DNA of 12,878 nucleotides, taken from Actinomycetota bacterium. Lineage in GTDB: Bacteria; Actinomycetota; Acidimicrobiia; IMCC26256; PALSA-610. The notes beneath the pieces are model-generated. The model had not been told where the DNA came from. It did no database searches and worked only from the letters and a program-made list of their open reading frames with translations. The translations under genes and the position numbers were made by a program. Positions within the stretch are counted from its first letter, which is position 1. The number at the start of each line of letters is the position of its first letter. Shown here piece by piece: positions 5,578 to 12,624 of the stretch. The stretch lies in contig SXJQ01000292.1 in assembly GCA_005779345.1 (NCBI GenBank), positions 1 through 12,878 of the forward strand. Direction: 5' to 3'.

Positions 5578-8026
5578 CGTCGACGGTCGCCGTCGCGCGC
5601 AGGTCACGCGACGAGCGCCCGACGGCGATCTCGAACCGACCGGGTTCGGTGAGCCAGTCGCGACCGGTCGTCGACCAGAACGCGAATGCACGCGCGTCGA
5701 GCACGAGTTCGACCGAGCGGGTCTCGCCCGGCGCGAGTTGCACCTTGGCGAAGGCCGCGAGTTCGCGCACCGGGCGGGGTTCCGACGCGATCTCGTCGCG
5801 CACGTAGCACTGCACGACCTCGGTCCCCGAACGTGTCGACGTGTTCGTCACGTCGAGACGCGCAATGACCCCGCTGGTCGCCGTGATCGACGCGGCCGAC
5901 AACGCGAGCGGCCCGTACTCGAACGTCGCGTACGACAGGCCGTGTCCGAAGCAGAAGGCCGGCGTGATGTCGTCGCGGTCGTAGCCGCGATAGCCCATGA
6001 ATACGCCTTCGCCGTAGTGAACGGTCCCCCCGACGCCCGGATAGTCGCTCACGCCGCCCGCGTGCGCAGGCGTGTCGGTCAAGTGCTCGGGCAGCGTCGT
6101 CGGCAACCGCCCGCCGGGATCGGCGTCGCCGAACAGCACCGCGGCGAGGGCGTCGCCCCACTCCTGGCCCGGCAGCCAGCACTGCAGCACGGCTCCGGCG
6201 TCGGCGCGCCAGCCGAGATCGACGGGCGCGCCGCTGTTGACGGCCACGATCGTCCGCGGGTTCGCGGCAGCGACACGTTCGATCAATTCGCGCTGGCGCC
6301 CCGGCAGTGCCAGGTCGGCTCGGTCGATCCCCTCGCTCTCCCAGTCGCTGTTGGTCCCGACCACCACGAGCGCGACATCGGCCGCCGCGGCCGCGGCCAC
6401 CGCCCGCTCCATCATGTCGCCGGGGATCGGTGGGAGCATGCCGATCACGAGGCCCGCGACGCCCGGCATCGTGGTCACGAACTCGGCCCGCAACGCGTAC
6501 TCGCGTCCGGCCGCGAACGTCTGCTCGCCGATGACCTCGCTGCTCCCCATCCCGAAGAAGAACTCGCCCGGTTGCGGATCCCAGTTGTCGACGACGAGTT
6601 CGTCGTCGATCCACAGGCGCGACCGACCCGCGCTGACGAGCGACAGCGACCACCGGCCCGACTCGTCGACCGCGATCGTGCCGGTGACGCGTGCCGAGAA
6701 GTGCAGGGGGACCTCGGGGCACCACTGGCCGAGCCACAGGTGGTAGCTGCGGGTCGATCGATCGACGCGAACCGGCTGCCCCGACCACTCGGCATCACCG
6801 AAGTACTCGACGGTGAGCGGCCCCGTGGCATGCCGGCGTGTCTCGAACGGCGGCATCGTCTTGTGGTTCACGCAGCCACGCTCGAACTGCACGGCGACCT
6901 CGGTGCCGGCACGCTCCCGGATCCCGTCGAGCGGCGTGACCTCATGACGGGTCGAGACGCGCGCCGATCCGCCGCCCTGCACGTTGGCGATGTCGGCGTT
7001 GGGTCCGATCACCGCGATCGAACGCAACGTCGCCGCATCGAGGGGGAGCACGGAGCGCTGGTCGTGGAGGAGGACGAACGACGCTGCCGCCGCCTCGCGG
7101 GCGAGCGCACGGTGCTCCACGCTGCGTTCGCTGCTCGGGCGATCGTCGTCGGGGTCGAGTGCACCGGTGCGGTCGTAGATCCGCAGGAGGCGACGGACCA
7201 TCTCGTCGACCACCGCCTCGGCGACCGCGCCGTCGGCGACTGCGCGGGCGAGTTGCGGGCCGAACCACTGCGCCGGTCCCGGCATCTCGAGGTCGAGCCC
7301 GGCGGCCGCCGCGGCGGTGGAGTGAGTGCCGAACCAGTCGGAGATCACGAACCCGTCGAAGCCCCACTCGTCGCGCAACACCGTGGTGAGGAGCCAGGGA
7401 TGCTCGCCGCAGTAGGTCCCGCCGAGCCGGTTGTAGGCGCTCATCACGCCCCAGGCACCTCCGTCGCGGACGATGATCTCGAAGGGGCGCAGATACAGTT
7501 CGCGCAACGTCCGTTCGTCGGCCTCCGCGCTCACGGTCATGCGCTCGTGCTCTTGGTCGTTGGCCGCGAAGTGCTTCACGGTGCACGCGACCCGCTGCGA
7601 TTGCAGACCACGCACCCAGGCGGCGCCGAGCGTCCCCGACAGCCGGGGGTCTTCGCTGTAACACTCGAAGTTGCGACCCGCGAGCGGCGTGCGGTGGAGG
7701 TTCACCGTCGGTCCGAGCACGACGTGGACGCCCTTGTCGCGCGCCTCGCTCCCGAGTGCGGCCCCGACCCGCTCGACGAGGTCGGGGTCCCAGGTCGCGC
7801 CGAGCGCGCTCCCGCACGGGAACGAGGTGCTCGTCGCCCCGCCGGCCCACTGGTCGCCGCGCACGCCGACCGGACCGTCGCTCACCTTGAGCGGTCGGAT
7901 CCCGAGCCGCTCGCAACCTGGCGTGTGCCAGAGATCGCGTCCGGCCACGAACGCGCACTTCTCGTCGAGGGTCATCGCCGCGAGCAGCGACTCCGGGGCC
8001 ATGGTTGCATCGGTCATGCCCGGCAT
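5564..8026 (-). CDS. Glycoside hydrolase family 3 beta-glucosidase-like enzyme with PA14 insert
   Basis: An 820-residue GH3 enzyme expected to remove beta-linked glycosyl residues from the non-reducing end. The N-terminal barrel spans about 10-300, with substrate-binding KHF (151-153) and nucleophile Asp230 in FVISDWFG. The second alpha/beta domain begins near 310 and is interrupted by a PA14 domain (about 401-540), then resumes with the acid/base loop WESEGIDR (562-569; Glu565 most likely, Glu563 possible). A fibronectin-like C-terminal domain spans about 715-815. There is no signal peptide, so the enzyme should be cytoplasmic. PA14-containing GH3 enzymes include beta-glucosidases and enzymes that act on glycosylated natural products. 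ATG 8026 is chosen because TACGGT lies six bases upstream, suggesting a leaderless start; ATG 8017 would remove three residues. It overlaps the epimerase gene at its 3' end and is divergent from the EchA20-like gene. Confidence 0.93.
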   Translation of the reverse strand: MPGMTDATMAPESLLAAMTLDEKCAFVAGRDLWHTPGCERLGIRPLKVSDGPVGVRGDQWAGGATSTSFPCGSALGATWDPDLVERVGAALGSEARDKGVHVVLGPTVNLHRTPLAGRNFECYSEDPRLSGTLGAAWVRGLQSQRVACTVKHFAANDQEHERMTVSAEADERTLRELYLRPFEIIVRDGGAWGVMSAYNRLGGTYCGEHPWLLTTVLRDEWGFDGFVISDWFGTHSTAAAAAGLDLEMPGPAQWFGPQLARAVADGAVAEAVVDEMVRRLLRIYDRTGALDPDDDRPSSERSVEHRALAREAAAASFVLLHDQRSVLPLDAATLRSIAVIGPNADIANVQGGGSARVSTRHEVTPLDGIRERAGTEVAVQFERGCVNHKTMPPFETRRHATGPLTVEYFGDAEWSGQPVRVDRSTRSYHLWLGQWCPEVPLHFSARVTGTIAVDESGRWSLSLVSAGRSRLWIDDELVVDNWDPQPGEFFFGMGSSEVIGEQTFAAGREYALRAEFVTTMPGVAGLVIGMLPPIPGDMMERAVAAAAAADVALVVVGTNSDWESEGIDRADLALPGRQRELIERVAAANPRTIVAVNSGAPVDLGWRADAGAVLQCWLPGQEWGDALAAVLFGDADPGGRLPTTLPEHLTDTPAHAGGVSDYPGVGGTVHYGEGVFMGYRGYDRDDITPAFCFGHGLSYATFEYGPLALSAASITATSGVIARLDVTNTSTRSGTEVVQCYVRDEIASEPRPVRELAAFAKVQLAPGETRSVELVLDARAFAFWSTTGRDWLTEPGRFEIAVGRSSRDLRATATVDVMPR

Positions 8027-8032
8027 CTTGCC

Positions 8033-8038
8033 ACCGTA
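8033..8038 (-). promoter_or_regulatory. Predicted -10 element (TACGGT), leaderless GH3 start
   Basis: On the minus strand TACGGT is followed by six bases (GGCAAG) and the ATG at 8026. This spacing would place the transcription start at or next to the start codon, as in leaderless actinobacterial transcripts. The -35 region would lie inside the divergent gene. A weak GGTGG could alternatively act as a ribosome binding site. Confidence 0.45.
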
Positions 8039-8042
8039 TGCT
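8037..8042 (+). promoter_or_regulatory. Predicted -10 element (TATGCT), leaderless echA20 start
   Basis: TATGCT fits TANNNT and is followed by six bases (CGGCGC) and the ATG at 8049. There is no ribosome binding site in those bases, which supports leaderless initiation. The hexamer shares two base pairs with the opposing -10 element of the GH3 gene. Confidence 0.45.
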
Positions 8043-8048
8043 CGGCGC

Positions 8049-8825
8049 ATGATCCGCTCCGAGCGTCGCGGCCCGATCGCGATCGTCACCATCGACAACC
8101 CGCCCGTCAACGCGCTCCCGGTCGCCGGCTGGTATGCGCTCGCCGATGCGATCCGTGGCGCCGGACGCGATCCGAGCGTGCACGTCGTGATCGTGCGCGC
8201 CGAGGGCAAGGGGTTCCAGGCCGGAGTCGACATCAAGGAACTCGCCGCCGACCCGACCAACAAGTCGATGATCGGGGTGAACCGCGGCTGTTTCGAGACC
8301 TTCGCGGCCGTCTACGACTGCGAGGTCCCCGTGATCGCCGCGGTCAACGGCTTCTGCCTCGGGGGCGGTATCGGCATCGCCGGCAACGCCGACATCGTGG
8401 TCGCATCCGACGACGCGACGTTCGGTGTGCCCGAGATCGACCGCGGCGCGCTCGGGACCGCGACGCACCTCGCCCGACTCGTCCCCGGCCACAAGATGCG
8501 CGCGATGTTCTTCACGGGTGCGATGGCAACCGCGGCCGAACTCCAGCACTACGGCAGCGTCGAGCGCGTCGTGCCCCGCGAACAGTTGCTCGACGCGGCG
8601 CTCGAGATCGCGGAGGTGATCGCGGCGAAGAGCCCGTTGGTGATGCGCCGAGCGAAGGAGTCGATCAACATGATCGATCCCGTCGATGTGAAGCGCTCCT
8701 ACCGGATGGAGCAGGGCTACACGTTCGAGATCAATCTCTACGGCGACTCCGACGAATTGCGCCAGGCGTTCGTCGACAAGCGCGACGCGACGTTGCGCGA
8801 CGCCGACGAGCTCCTCGAGCCGTAA
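8049..8825 (+). CDS. echA20: Enoyl-CoA hydratase/isomerase family protein, EchA20-like
   Basis: A 258-residue crotonase. Oxyanion-hole elements are GFQAGVDIKE (55-64) and the glycine-rich GFCLGGGIGIAG (101-112). The blocks NRGCFETF (78-85), VPVIAAVNGFC (93-103), DATFGVPEIDRGALG (122-136), ATHLARLVP (138-146) and SYRMEQGYTFEINL (217-230) match my memory of M. tuberculosis EchA20 (Rv3550). That enzyme hydrolytically opens the last ring of the C/D-ring steroid intermediate HIEC-CoA during cholesterol catabolism. ATG 8049 is taken because an upstream ATG is out of frame and stops at once. The gene has no ribosome binding site and a likely leaderless promoter. Its usual partners ipdA and ipdB are not in the window. 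The crotonase family is certain; the EchA20 subfamily is likely but based on remembered sequence, not a search. Confidence 0.72.
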   Translation: MIRSERRGPIAIVTIDNPPVNALPVAGWYALADAIRGAGRDPSVHVVIVRAEGKGFQAGVDIKELAADPTNKSMIGVNRGCFETFAAVYDCEVPVIAAVNGFCLGGGIGIAGNADIVVASDDATFGVPEIDRGALGTATHLARLVPGHKMRAMFFTGAMATAAELQHYGSVERVVPREQLLDAALEIAEVIAAKSPLVMRRAKESINMIDPVDVKRSYRMEQGYTFEINLYGDSDELRQAFVDKRDATLRDADELLEP

Positions 8826-8850
8826 CGACGGGCGTGCGCGACGGGCGCTG

Positions 8851-9684
8851 TCAGACGACCTCGACGGCGTCGCCGACCCGCACGACGCCGGGCCGCACGA
8901 CCGTCGCGTAGACGCCCAGGTTCTGGTCGGCGTCGCGCACGACGCGGCGCAGCACCGAGCGGTCCTCGGCAAGATCGCCGAACCCGCGGGTGACCATGAC
9001 GCAGCGTGGGCATTCGGTCTCGACCCGCACCTCGACCTCACCGATCCGCAGGGTCGCGCCGACCCAGTCGGTCTCCGGGAAGGGCGCACCCGTCGGCGCG
9101 TCGAGCACGAAGTTCGGCCGGAATCGCCGAACGTCGGCGTCGATCGTCGCGAGCGACTGCTGGGTCATGAGCAGCAGCGGAAAGGCGTCGAAGTACGTCC
9201 CCGGGGGCGACTCGTACTCGAAGATCACCGGCGGCATCTTCGACAGGTCCGGGAGTGGTTCGTCGCCCTCACGACCGAAGACGTTTCGGAGTTCCTCCAA
9301 GAAGTCGTCGGTGTCGGCGGCACCGCGCCGGTAGTGATCGAGCGCGTCGGGCGGTAGCAACGGGAACAGCGTCACCGGGTGATCGAGTGCGGCGCTGAGG
9401 CGAGCGTCGCGGTCGGGAGCGTCGGTGGCGACCGTCGAACCGTCGGGCAACGTGATCACCGCGTGCGGGACGGGTCGCTCGACGGTCGGCGCCTCGACGT
9501 AGCGCGCCGCGAGCCGCATCAGCGATGCGATCTTCTTCGCACCGCGGATCCCGCCGCGCACCTCGTCACGCGCGGCCCACCCCCGGTCGCCGAGCACACC
9601 GGCGTCGGTGAGGTCGAGCGTGTCGTGCCGCTCGCCCATCATGCTCTTGACCGGATACCGCCACAGGTCCGTGATCGTCGCCAT
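8851..9684 (-). CDS. MOSC domain-containing protein
   Basis: A 277-residue protein with a MOSC_N beta-barrel region (about 1-105, beginning ITDLWRYPVKSM) and a MOSC domain (about 150-277). The MOSC domain carries RPNFVLD (189-195) and the conserved cysteine segment ECPRC (Cys225, Cys228) followed by VTRG. Proteins of this type (YcbX, mARC) bind molybdenum cofactor and reduce N-hydroxylated or other N-oxygenated compounds, or transfer sulfur. The YcbX/mARC type needs an electron donor, and none is encoded here. ATG 9684 has GGAAGG about nine bases upstream. It lies 50 bp downstream of the PhoD-like gene on the same strand and may be read through from it. It converges with echA20 with 25 bp between. 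Family is sure; the substrate is unknown. Confidence 0.9.
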   Translation of the reverse strand: MATITDLWRYPVKSMMGERHDTLDLTDAGVLGDRGWAARDEVRGGIRGAKKIASLMRLAARYVEAPTVERPVPHAVITLPDGSTVATDAPDRDARLSAALDHPVTLFPLLPPDALDHYRRGAADTDDFLEELRNVFGREGDEPLPDLSKMPPVIFEYESPPGTYFDAFPLLLMTQQSLATIDADVRRFRPNFVLDAPTGAPFPETDWVGATLRIGEVEVRVETECPRCVMVTRGFGDLAEDRSVLRRVVRDADQNLGVYATVVRPGVVRVGDAVEVV

Positions 9685-9734
9685 GGCGCGTACCTTCCCG
9701 CGCGGGCCGTTCGCGGTCAAGCCGAGCGGGGCCC

Positions 9735-11318
9735 TCACGCCTCGGCGACGGGCCGGCCCGGCTCGATCGCCCATCGGCGCGCCGTGCGGACGCGCGACTC
9801 CGGGTCGCGTGCGTCGTCGACGAAGCGGTACTCGGCGGTGAAGGCGTCGGGACCGGCCTCGCACACGACGTAGCCACGATGATCGTGCTCGATCCAACGC
9901 AGGTGCGGGTTCTGTTCGACGATCGAATCGTGGAAGCCGGCGAGGATCGCGTCGCTGCCGCTGGAGATCGACGTGCCGACGAACTCCGTCGCGACGACCC
10001 GCGACGCGGCATCGTCGACATCGGCACGAACGTCGTTGACGGCGCTCAGGTGGATGTCACCGGTGATGAACACCGGATTGCGAACGCCATGGTCGTCGAG
10101 GAACTGGGTGACCCGCCGCCGCGCCGCCGGGTACCCGTCCCAGCCGTCGAGCTGTACCGAGCGCTCGGGCCCGAAGGTCATCGGCGCGAAGAGAACCTGG
10201 TTGGCGAGCACGTTCCACATCGCTGCGGACGCGTCGAGTTCGCGTTCGAGCCATGCGTGCTGGGCGTCGCCGAGCACCGTCGGGCCACCGCCGCGCATCT
10301 CGTCGCACATCGGCCCGATGTCGATCGGGCTACACGTCTGTTCGGACCGATACTGCCGCGTGTCGAGCGCGAGGAGCAGGACGTCGGATCCCCAGGGGAC
10401 CGCGCGATGGATCGCGAGGTCGGCACCGGTCGGGGCGGCGACGCGAACCGGCTGATGCTCGTACCACGCCCGGTACGCGGCCGTGCGCCGCCGCGCGAAC
10501 GCGAGCGGGTCGGGGTCGGGGTCGGCGAGTGCGCCGGCGACGAGCCCCGTGTAGTTGTCGGCGACCTCGTGATCGTCCCACGTGATGACCCAGGGACACG
10601 CCGCATGCGCCGCGCGGAGGTCGGGATCGGAGCGATAGGTCGCGTAGCGCCGTCGGTAGTCGTCGAGGGTCGTGACCGGCCCGCCTTCGTGGCGTCGTAC
10701 ACCGTCGTCGTGCACCCCGTGCTCGTAGATGTAGTCACCGAGGTGGACGAGCAGGTCGAGGTCGCCAGCTGCGGCATCGCGGTATGCGGTGTACCAACCC
10801 TCCTGGTACTCCTGGCAGGATGCGAACGCGAACCGGAGCGGCGCGCGTTCGTGCCGCGCGGGAGCGGTCCGTGTCCGGCCGGTGGGTGAGGTGTGCTCGC
10901 GCGTGTGGAAGCGGTAATGGAACTCGCTGCCTGGGTCGAGACCGTCGAGGTCGATATGGATCGCATGGCCGAGGTCTGCGGTCGCGTCGATCGTGCCGTG
11001 GCGCACGACGCGGCCGAACCGCTCGTCGGTGGCGAGTTCCCAGGCGACCGGAATGCGTTGCGGGCCGAGGTCGTCGCCGGCGAGGCGCGTCCAGAGCGTG
11101 ACGCCGTCGGCGCGCGGATCGCCCGACGCGACACCGAGCCCGAACGGATCGTCGCCGAGGTGGGGGCCGTCGACCCGGCCCGGGATGGTGCTGGTCGACG
11201 GTCGCTCGTTCGCGGCGTTGCGCGACGTGCAGGCCGCGAGCACGGTCGCCGCGCTCGCGGCGAGGAAACGTCGCCGATCGAGGCGCAGTCCCCAGGGCCG
11301 CCGCGGCCACTCACCCAT
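9735..11318 (-). CDS. phoD: PhoD-type alkaline phosphatase/phosphodiesterase, Tat-exported lipoprotein
   Basis: A 527-residue PhoD-family metallophosphoesterase that should release phosphate from extracellular phosphomono- or diesters. The N-terminus carries a Tat motif DRRRFL (14-19), a hydrophobic stretch and a lipobox LAAC (27-30), so it is probably exported folded and anchored by Cys30. Residues 50-150 form the PhoD N-terminal domain (FGLGVASGDP, TLWTRL). The catalytic part shows FASCQ (Cys168), LGDYIYEHG (Asp195, Tyr198), WDDHEVADNY (247-256) and ITGDIHLS (Asp421, His423), all expected metal ligands of calcium/iron PhoD enzymes. ATG 11318 retains the full Tat signal; no ribosome binding site is seen, and CAGACT seven bases upstream may be a -10 element. 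No pho box was recognised. It is divergent from the HAD gene with 47 bp between starts. Confidence 0.92.
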   Translation of the reverse strand: MGEWPRRPWGLRLDRRRFLAASAATVLAACTSRNAANERPSTSTIPGRVDGPHLGDDPFGLGVASGDPRADGVTLWTRLAGDDLGPQRIPVAWELATDERFGRVVRHGTIDATADLGHAIHIDLDGLDPGSEFHYRFHTREHTSPTGRTRTAPARHERAPLRFAFASCQEYQEGWYTAYRDAAAGDLDLLVHLGDYIYEHGVHDDGVRRHEGGPVTTLDDYRRRYATYRSDPDLRAAHAACPWVITWDDHEVADNYTGLVAGALADPDPDPLAFARRRTAAYRAWYEHQPVRVAAPTGADLAIHRAVPWGSDVLLLALDTRQYRSEQTCSPIDIGPMCDEMRGGGPTVLGDAQHAWLERELDASAAMWNVLANQVLFAPMTFGPERSVQLDGWDGYPAARRRVTQFLDDHGVRNPVFITGDIHLSAVNDVRADVDDAASRVVATEFVGTSISSGSDAILAGFHDSIVEQNPHLRWIEHDHRGYVVCEAGPDAFTAEYRFVDDARDPESRVRTARRWAIEPGRPVAEA

Positions 11319-11325
11319 CGCAGGC

Positions 11326-11331
11326 AGTCTG
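11326..11331 (-). promoter_or_regulatory. Possible -10 element (CAGACT) before phoD
   Basis: On the minus strand CAGACT is followed by seven bases and the ATG at 11318. It differs from TANNNT at the first position. Its placement, and the lack of a Shine-Dalgarno, would fit a leaderless transcript. Weak prediction. Confidence 0.3.
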
Positions 11332-11351
11332 GCACTCGGGGCCGGGCCGAC

Positions 11352-11357
11352 TACCGT
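11352..11357 (+). promoter_or_regulatory. Possible -10 element (TACCGT) before the HAD gene
   Basis: TACCGT fits TANNNT and lies eight bases before the GTG at 11366, with no purine-rich ribosome binding site between. It is consistent with a leaderless or near-leaderless start of the right-hand operon. Confidence 0.4.
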
Positions 11358-11365
11358 CGGCCGCC

Positions 11366-12007
11366 GTGTCGTACGAAGCGGTGTTGTTCGATCTCGGCGG
11401 GGTCGTGTTCCCGTCGCCCTTCGAGGCATTCGATCGCTACGACACGATCGCGGACCTCCCCGCCGGGTTCACCCGCGGGTTGATCCGCACGAGCAGCGAG
11501 ACCGGTGCCTGGGCCGCGCTCGAGCGCGGTGAGCTCACGATGACCGAGTTCTTCGCCGCGCTCGAAGCCGAGGCCGCCGCGCTCGGCCGCACCATCGAGG
11601 GCGCGCGCATCATGGCCACGATCGGCGAAACGTCGGGAGCCCGCCCCGAGATGCTGACCGCGATCGAGCGCCTCCGCGCCGGTGGGCTCCGCGTCGGCGC
11701 ACTCACGAACAACTGGACGAACGATGCCGGTCGCAGCACGCATCCCGGAATCGCCGAGATCGAGACGTTCGCCGGATTCGACGCGGTCGTGGAGTCGGCC
11801 AAGGTCGGGTTGCGCAAGCCCGACCCGCGGATCTACGAACTCGCCCTCACGCGTCTCGGCGCGACCGCCGAGCGCACGGTGTTCCTCGACGACCTCGGGA
11901 TCAACCTCAAGCCGGCACGAGCTATGGGCATGGCAACGATCAAGGTGACCGACGCCGAGACCGCGATCGCCGAGCTCGCGGCGCTCGTGGAACTGGAGTT
12001 GCGCTGA
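11366..12007 (+). CDS. HAD-family phosphatase, ACAD10/EPHX2 N-domain-like
   Basis: A 213-residue class IA haloacid-dehalogenase-type hydrolase. Motif I is FDLGGVVFPSP with nucleophile Asp9; Gly11 replaces the second acidic residue, as I recall in the HAD domain of mammalian ACAD10. Motif II is LTNN (Thr114), motif III is Lys151 in KPDPRIYELAL (151-161), and motif IV is FLDDLGINLKPA (Asp175, Asp176). The stretch from VVESAKVGLRKPDP through TIKVTDAETAI closely follows what I remember of the HAD domains of ACAD10 and of epoxide hydrolase EPHX2, which favour phosphorylated acyl or lipid substrates. The start is GTG 11366 with no ribosome binding site, likely leaderless. The stop overlaps the next start by one base (TGATG), so it is the first gene of a coupled operon. 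Phosphatase activity is likely but reduced or altered activity is possible because of Gly11. Confidence 0.88.
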   Translation: MSYEAVLFDLGGVVFPSPFEAFDRYDTIADLPAGFTRGLIRTSSETGAWAALERGELTMTEFFAALEAEAAALGRTIEGARIMATIGETSGARPEMLTAIERLRAGGLRVGALTNNWTNDAGRSTHPGIAEIETFAGFDAVVESAKVGLRKPDPRIYELALTRLGATAERTVFLDDLGINLKPARAMGMATIKVTDAETAIAELAALVELELR

Positions 12008-12624
12008 TGGATCTCGTGCTCGTCCGCCACGCCGAACCCGTGCGCCTCACTGCGGCCGACACCGGCGGCAGCCCCGCCGACCCTGGCCTGACGGCGCGCG
12101 GCCACGAGCAGGCGGCGCGGCTCGCGGCCTGGCTCGCCCACGAGCCGTTCGATGCCATGGTGACGAGTTCGAAGCGGCGCGCCGTGGAGACCGCCGCGCC
12201 GATCACCGCGGCGCTCGGGCTCGAGCCCGTGGTCGACGACGGTTGGATCGAGTACGACGCCCGGGCCGACCACTACATCCCGATGGAAGAGCTGCGCGCG
12301 ACCGACGACCCGCGTTTTCGAGCGATGGTCGAGGGGCGCTGGCACGAGTTCGGCGGTGAACCGCCCGAGGAGTTCCGCGCACGGATCACGCACGCGCTCG
12401 ACGGCGTCGTCGCTGCCCATGCCGGCGAACGCGTGCTGGTCGTCTGCCACGGCGGCGTGATCAATGTCGCGTTGGCGATCGTGCTCGGGCTCGAGCAGCA
12501 TCTCTGGGTCGACCCCGGATACACGTCGATCTCGCGCATCGTCGCGTCGCGGGGCGGGATCCGCTCGGCCGTCGCGATCAACGAGACCGCGCACCTCGTC
12601 GCGACACGGGAGACCCGCGCATGA
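12007..12624 (+). CDS. Histidine phosphatase family protein
   Basis: A 205-residue member of the phosphoglycerate-mutase-like histidine phosphatase branch 1. The phospho-histidine motif is VRHAEP (Arg7, His8, Glu10). Arg58 in SSKRRAVETA and His148 in VCHGG complete the phosphate pocket, and Glu82 after the mid-region loop is a candidate proton donor. Many members dephosphorylate small phosphorylated metabolites, so the substrate is open. The ATG overlaps the HAD stop by one base and has GGAG eight bases upstream, inside the HAD gene. Its own stop overlaps the start of the next gene (ATGA). Being locked between a HAD phosphatase and a crotonase suggests the target is an intermediate of that pathway. 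Family is sure. Confidence 0.9.
   Translation: MDLVLVRHAEPVRLTAADTGGSPADPGLTARGHEQAARLAAWLAHEPFDAMVTSSKRRAVETAAPITAALGLEPVVDDGWIEYDARADHYIPMEELRATDDPRFRAMVEGRWHEFGGEPPEEFRARITHALDGVVAAHAGERVLVVCHGGVINVALAIVLGLEQHLWVDPGYTSISRIVASRGGIRSAVAINETAHLVATRETRA

Noticed and set aside
8016..8026. Palindrome ATGCCCGGCAT as a regulator site at the GH3 start
   Set aside because: It is produced by the codons for Met-Pro-Gly-Met at the GH3 N-terminus, and nothing similar is seen near other genes.
8026..8049. KstR2-type operator near the echA20-like gene
   Set aside because: I looked for a CAAG-NN-CTTG palindrome typical of KstR2 and found only a lone CTTG half-site.
4653..8686. 18-bp identical sequence CATGATCGATCCCGTCGA at 4653-4670 and 8669-8686
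   Set aside because: Both copies are in frame and encode Met-Ile-Asp-Pro-Val-Asp with the favoured codons. Flanks are unrelated, so this is more likely coincidence helped by the CGATCG-rich bias than a repeat element or att site.
5738..8911. Plus-strand open frame of 1057 codons antisense to the GH3 gene
   Set aside because: Arg/Gly/Ala-rich composition without any recognisable motif. Long antisense open frames are expected at this GC content, and the opposite strand encodes a complete GH3 enzyme.
6942..9089. Minus-strand open frame of 715 codons over GH3, echA20 and MOSC
   Set aside because: It crosses three well-supported genes in wrong frames and has no family resemblance.
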